From NCBI GenBank assembly GCA_025929315.1, contig JAICMI010000013.1, positions 1 through 32,977 of the forward strand: a stretch of DNA of 32,977 nucleotides. The letters run 5' to 3'. How positions within the stretch are numbered: the stretch's first letter is position 1; each line of letters starts with the position of its first letter. Below are positions 29,364 to 32,977 of the stretch, piece after piece. A program made the position numbers and the translations under genes. The DNA comes from Frankiaceae bacterium. GTDB lineage: Bacteria > Actinomycetota > Actinomycetes > JAFAQI01. Below the pieces are notes generated by a model. It saw only the letters and a list, made by a program, of their open reading frames with translations. It was not told where the DNA came from and ran no database searches.

Positions 29364-31250
29364 CTACTTGCCGAGGTCCTGGTAGTCCACGACCTGCACG
29401 GTGCCGCCGCCGAAACCGAAAGCGTTCTTCACCAGCGGGTCGTAGGAGAAGCTGAAGTTGTTGCAGTCGTGCAGCTGGGCGCCAACCTGGGCCCCGTAGA
29501 TCTTCTGCAAGTTCTTCGGGTCGAAGTTGTGCCAGTGCTGCGACTGCGGGACGCTCGACTGCGTGGACGGGTCCCAGGACGCCGAGTAGACGAGGCCGCG
29601 GATGTAGGTGGGGTTGGCTTTGAGCGGTTCGTACGACGATGTCGAGGTCCAGTTGCTGTCGGTGTCGTAGTCGCTGCTGTTGATCGAGCCGCCGGCGGCG
29701 AGCACGGCCGGTCCCGTGGCCGTGGGGTCGAGCAGCTTGGTCGTGTCGACGATCACGGGAGAGGTGGAGGAGCCCGGTGTCAGGAAGTCGGTGCGGTTGC
29801 CCGGCCCGACCATGACGAGTCCGGTGCCGAGCGTGATGCCGCCGCCCTCGACGACCAGCGAGCCCCGGATGACCAGCATCGGCGTCGCGCCATTGGTGCC
29901 CGTTGCTGCGTGCACCAGGTTGCCGATGGTGTTGTAGTTGAGCTGTGCTTGACCACTGGTGATGTCGAAGTCACCGTCGAGGAAGATGACGTCCGGAGCC
30001 ACACCGGACCCCGACGTCCATGTCGTCAGCTCGTGAGTCGTGGGATCGATCGTTCGGTAGAAGCCGCTGGTCGGGTTGGTGATGTAGTTCAGGAACGTGC
30101 CGCTGCCCGTGAAGACGTGCTGCACACCGGAGGCGTTCTGCTCCGCCTGCGCCTTGGGACGGTACGTCGTCGAGTAGTCGATCGACGGGAACGCGATCGT
30201 GTCGACCTTGTAGGTGGGGTCGATGTGCAATGCACCACTGATCTGGGCCGCGTTTCCGTTGGTGCCCTTGTTGCAGACCGACGTGCATGCGTCGCCAGCC
30301 GCTTTCGTCGAGAACGTGTTGGACCCGATCGTCGCGCTGGCAGCGTAAACGTCGCCGTCCTGCTTCTGGATGACCTGACCGGTGTCGAGGGTGGTCTGCG
30401 TTGACACCGGCAGCACCTGGCCGTGGGTGTTGAGCGACACGCTGCCGGCCTTCACCGTTCCGTAGATCACCGCGTTGGCGCTGTACTTGGGGTTACCGCT
30501 GCAGTTGCCGGCGTTGACCGGCGTGCCGCCGCCTGGCGATGCCATGCCGCCGGGGTAGCACTTGCCGTTGAGCGGGTCGTACCAGTTGTAGCCGCTCGCG
30601 GGGATCGTGCCGCCGGGCGTTGAGCCGCCGCCCTTGCCGAACGTGAGGCTGGTGACCGCCTCGAGGCTGTTGACCGTGAACTCGGACGGGTAGTCGAGGT
30701 TGATGTAGCCGTTGGAGTGCACGGACGTCGTGTAGACCTGCGGCGACAGGTAGCTGTTGTGGTGGTGGATGTCGATGCCCTTGGACGCGAACATGCTGTA
30801 GTCGAACGCCGGTGGGGCGCCCTGGGTGATCTGCGCCCGGATCAGCCGCGAGTTGGTGCCATAAGTGCCGCGCGCCCAGAGGATCATGTTGCTCGAGCCG
30901 GACATCGGGGTGATCCACACCGAGTAGGACGTGTTGGCGCCGATCGATCCGACGGCCGGGGTGAACGCGTTCGTCTGGGTCCACTGGCTGGCACCCGAGG
31001 TGTATTTGGTCCAGTTGGACACGCCGGCCGTGTACTGACCGAGCTTGAAGACGGCGTCGTTGATCCCGGCCTCGGCTGCCGCCTCCGCCGACGTGATGTT
31101 GCGCTGGGTGCGGGCGGAGGACTGTGTCTGCAGCACCGTGGCAAACATCGCGACGATGAGTCCGGTGACGACCAGGCCGATCGCGATGACGAACAGCATG
31201 GCGATGCCCTCGTCCGATCGACGGCGGGAGCGCATGAGAAGGCGGATCAC
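29364..31250 (-). CDS. Large PilX-like minor pilin / pilus-tip protein
   Basis: The 628-residue product has a short basic N-terminus (RSRRRSDEG), then the hydrophobic helix IAMLFVIAIGLVVTGLIVAM with a Gly before it. This is the PilX N-terminal type that lacks the usual Glu at +5. A helical stretch (TQRNITSAEAAAEAGINDAVF) follows, then a long Gly/Ser/Thr/Asn-rich beta-type domain with repeated hydrophobic-turn patterns such as LVVEGGGITLGTGLVMVG, and several cysteines. It is much larger than Gram-negative PilX, so it may expose an adhesive or tip domain. The GTG at 31250 overlaps the stop of the PilW-like gene. Confidence 0.85.
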   Translation of the reverse strand: MIRLLMRSRRRSDEGIAMLFVIAIGLVVTGLIVAMFATVLQTQSSARTQRNITSAEAAAEAGINDAVFKLGQYTAGVSNWTKYTSGASQWTQTNAFTPAVGSIGANTSYSVWITPMSGSSNMILWARGTYGTNSRLIRAQITQGAPPAFDYSMFASKGIDIHHHNSYLSPQVYTTSVHSNGYINLDYPSEFTVNSLEAVTSLTFGKGGGSTPGGTIPASGYNWYDPLNGKCYPGGMASPGGGTPVNAGNCSGNPKYSANAVIYGTVKAGSVSLNTHGQVLPVSTQTTLDTGQVIQKQDGDVYAASATIGSNTFSTKAAGDACTSVCNKGTNGNAAQISGALHIDPTYKVDTIAFPSIDYSTTYRPKAQAEQNASGVQHVFTGSGTFLNYITNPTSGFYRTIDPTTHELTTWTSGSGVAPDVIFLDGDFDITSGQAQLNYNTIGNLVHAATGTNGATPMLVIRGSLVVEGGGITLGTGLVMVGPGNRTDFLTPGSSTSPVIVDTTKLLDPTATGPAVLAAGGSINSSDYDTDSNWTSTSSYEPLKANPTYIRGLVYSASWDPSTQSSVPQSQHWHNFDPKNLQKIYGAQVGAQLHDCNNFSFSYDPLVKNAFGFGGGTVQVVDYQDLGK

Positions 31251-31999
31251 GACCAGTTCCTCAGCTGCACGTAGTCGGAAAGGGCGACACAGCCAGGCTT
31301 CTGCGGCCCGGTCTGCGTCTGGGTCCAGAAGTTGATCTGGACGACGGAGATCTTGGCGAGCTCAGCCTGGGTCGGTGAACCGGCGACGGCCGGCGACCAC
31401 GCCGCCATGTTGCCGGTCGGATCGATGTACCAGTAGTGGAAGATCGCACCGTCGCCGGTGTTCTTGGGGCAGACGCTCGAACCCTGGTTGTTGCGTACGC
31501 CGTAAACAAGCGTGCGCGTGAGCGACGGGGTGGCGTAGGCGCACGGTGTCGCGCACGGGAGGGTCGGGGCGCCGGTCCCCCAGTTGAAGTTGTGGGTCGT
31601 GGTGTTCAGGCTCGCCTGCACCTGGACCGGCGCAGTGCCCCACGTGCAAGCTCCGGTCACCGCATTGCAGTTGGTGCTGTTCTGCGCGGACGCCGTGCTC
31701 TGGAGGCGCGTGGTGAACTGGATCTGAGTCGGGTTGGCAAGCGTGATGATGCTCGCGTTCTTGTTGGTGCCGTTGGTCGGATAGACCGCCTGACGCAGAG
31801 CGCGAGTGATCTGCTCCATGCCCGTGTTGTTGCGCTGCTGCGCCTGCGCCTGCTGGCCGGCGTTGGAGTTCTGGTCCAGTGCCCGGATGATCAGGCCGGT
31901 CGAAAGGGCGATCACCACCGACAGCATGGTCATGGCGACGAGGACCTCGACGAGCGTGAAGCCGTCGGTGTCGCGTGCCCGACGAAGGCGGGCGAACAT
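31247..31999 (-). CDS. PilW-like minor pilin
   Basis: A prepilin of 250 residues starting at ATG 31999, which shares one base with the upstream TGA. The leader MFARLRRARDTDG is followed by FTLVEVLVAMTMLSVVIALS: Gly at -1, Phe at +1, Glu at +5. The soluble domain contains several cysteine pairs (NCNAVTGACTW, PCATPC, VCPKN, PGCVA). Its position between the PilV-like and PilX-like genes, and RNNTGMEQITRALRQAVY after the helix, fit PilW/PilJ-type minor pilins that prime pilus assembly. Confidence 0.88.
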   Translation of the reverse strand: MFARLRRARDTDGFTLVEVLVAMTMLSVVIALSTGLIIRALDQNSNAGQQAQAQQRNNTGMEQITRALRQAVYPTNGTNKNASIITLANPTQIQFTTRLQSTASAQNSTNCNAVTGACTWGTAPVQVQASLNTTTHNFNWGTGAPTLPCATPCAYATPSLTRTLVYGVRNNQGSSVCPKNTGDGAIFHYWYIDPTGNMAAWSPAVAGSPTQAELAKISVVQINFWTQTQTGPQKPGCVALSDYVQLRNWS

Positions 32000-32977
32000 C
32001 ACGAGCCACCCTTGTCGTCGACGAACGTCGGCGGGTTGGGCGACTGGTAGAGCTGGCCCTTCGTGGTGAAGGCGTAGGTCGTTGTCTTGTTGTTGATGCC
32101 GTCGCAGTTGTGGGTGGACGCGATCGGGATGCAGACCTCGATCGTGTAGATGTCGGTCGGCATGTTCGAGAACGTCACACTGCCGGACTTGTTCTTGTTG
32201 ATCGTCATGGTGTTGGTCGACGACAGCCCAGACGAGTCGGTGAGGGTGACGTTGTAGGACTTGGTGGGTTGCGTGTCGTTGTTGGTGACCGTGACCTTGA
32301 CGCTCATGATGCCCGTGAGCGACACCGACGACTTCGTCGGGTTGGTGCTCGTGCTGCCCGCAACGACGCACAGTGGCCCTTGCATCCCGGGATCTGCGTA
32401 ACCGGCAGGCGGCGTGACCGTGTAGCTGTACATGTCTCCGGGCGCACTGAATGTATAGCTGCCATCAGAGCCGGTCGGCTTCGCGCCGGGTGCGCCGGGA
32501 TTTCCGTTGGCATTTGTCAGCTTGACCTGAACGTTCGGGATCGGCGCTCCGCTTTGGTCGGTCACCGTGATCTTGATGGAACCAGTGGTCTTGCTTGACG
32601 CGCACCCGCTGGCGGCCGCAGTTGGCAGATAGACGGAGACGTAAGTCATGGCGCCACTTCCACCCGTCACGCAGATGGCTTGCGGCCCTTGGTTCGTATA
32701 TCCGGTCTTAGTGGCTGTGACGTTGTAGTTGCCAGCTAGCACATTCGTGAAGACGAAGCTGCCGTCACTGCCAGCGGACTGCGCGCCGGGGCTGCCGTTG
32801 CCGTCCTGGTTGGCGAGCGTGATCCTCGCTCCGTTGACGGGACCATTGTTCTCATCTGCCACCGTCACCGTGACGCTGCCCTTGAGCGTCTTCGAGACTG
32901 CGCACGTCGAGAGCGCGTGCAGGGCGCCGCTGCCGTATGAGGTCACGCCCGGCGCCACGCAGATCGGACCGAGGGGA
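31999..32977 (-). CDS. PilV-like pilus protein with carboxypeptidase-regulatory-like repeats (5' end beyond window)
   Basis: The frame is open to the window edge (codons for LGPICV lie upstream of the first GTG), so the N-terminus is missing. What is visible is at least three tandem beta-sandwich modules of about 90-100 residues. Two show GSVTVTVADENNGPVNGARI / GSIKITVTDQSGAPIPNVQV, then GSDGSFVFTNV / GSDGSYTFSAP and a cysteine block QGPxxCV. A third is more divergent. Such carboxypeptidase-regulatory or CnaB-like modules decorate pilus and surface proteins. Neighbours suggest a prepilin N-terminus outside the window. The base composition looks less GC-rich than the rest, judged by eye. Confidence 0.8.
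   Translation of the reverse strand, partial: PLGPICVAPGVTSYGSGALHALSTCAVSKTLKGSVTVTVADENNGPVNGARITLANQDGNGSPGAQSAGSDGSFVFTNVLAGNYNVTATKTGYTNQGPQAICVTGGSGAMTYVSVYLPTAAASGCASSKTTGSIKITVTDQSGAPIPNVQVKLTNANGNPGAPGAKPTGSDGSYTFSAPGDMYSYTVTPPAGYADPGMQGPLCVVAGSTSTNPTKSSVSLTGIMSVKVTVTNNDTQPTKSYNVTLTDSSGLSSTNTMTINKNKSGSVTFSNMPTDIYTIEVCIPIASTHNCDGINNKTTTYAFTTKGQLYQSPNPPTFVDDKGGS

Overview
The window is chromosomal DNA from a high-GC actinobacterium. The evidence is strong GC bias, GTG/TTG starts, mIHF, BldD, an actinobacterial pyr operon and sortase-type surface proteins. The nearest relatives are probably type IV pilus-bearing, possibly motile or sporulating actinomycetes; the genus cannot be set from sequence alone.

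Layout. (1) 1-13257, minus strand: one long, mostly overlapping operon, pyrR-pyrB-pyrC-orf45-carA-orf58-carB-pyrK-pyrD-pyrF-mihF-gmk-rpoZ-coaBC-metK. It makes UMP from bicarbonate, glutamine and aspartate, then continues with GMP kinase, RNA polymerase omega, coenzyme A synthesis and S-adenosylmethionine synthetase (cut by the window edge). A PyrR-binding hairpin sits against the pyrR Shine-Dalgarno. pyrC carries an in-frame UGA at a tryptophan position. Two tiny membrane-protein genes flank carA. (2) 13380-18361, plus strand: bldD (c-di-GMP-responsive regulator) with its promoter and a candidate operator, then a structured leader and a two-gene surface module: a five-repeat DUF11 protein ending in LPFTG and a low-complexity, C-terminally anchored partner. 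(3) 18366-23685, minus strand: aroC-aroK-aroB-aroQ-pepQ-efp-nusB (chorismate pathway plus translation and transcription factors). A long inverted repeat inside the end of nusB can terminate both converging transcripts. (4) 23739-32977, minus strand: type IV pilus locus. In transcription order it holds a PilV-like protein with carboxypeptidase-regulatory-like repeats (cut by the edge), PilW-like and PilX-like minor pilins, pilin pilA2, pilin pilA1, prepilin peptidase, PilM, PilN, PilO and a PilP/GspC-like protein, followed by a strong terminator.

The most striking signal is in the pilus locus. Each major pilin gene has a sigma-28 (FliA/WhiG)-type promoter. The pilA1 transcript also carries what reads as a class I c-di-GMP riboswitch (GEMM-I) with a hairpin expression platform. 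Together with bldD, whose product binds c-di-GMP, the window holds two independent c-di-GMP sensing elements and suggests coordinated control of surface structures and development.
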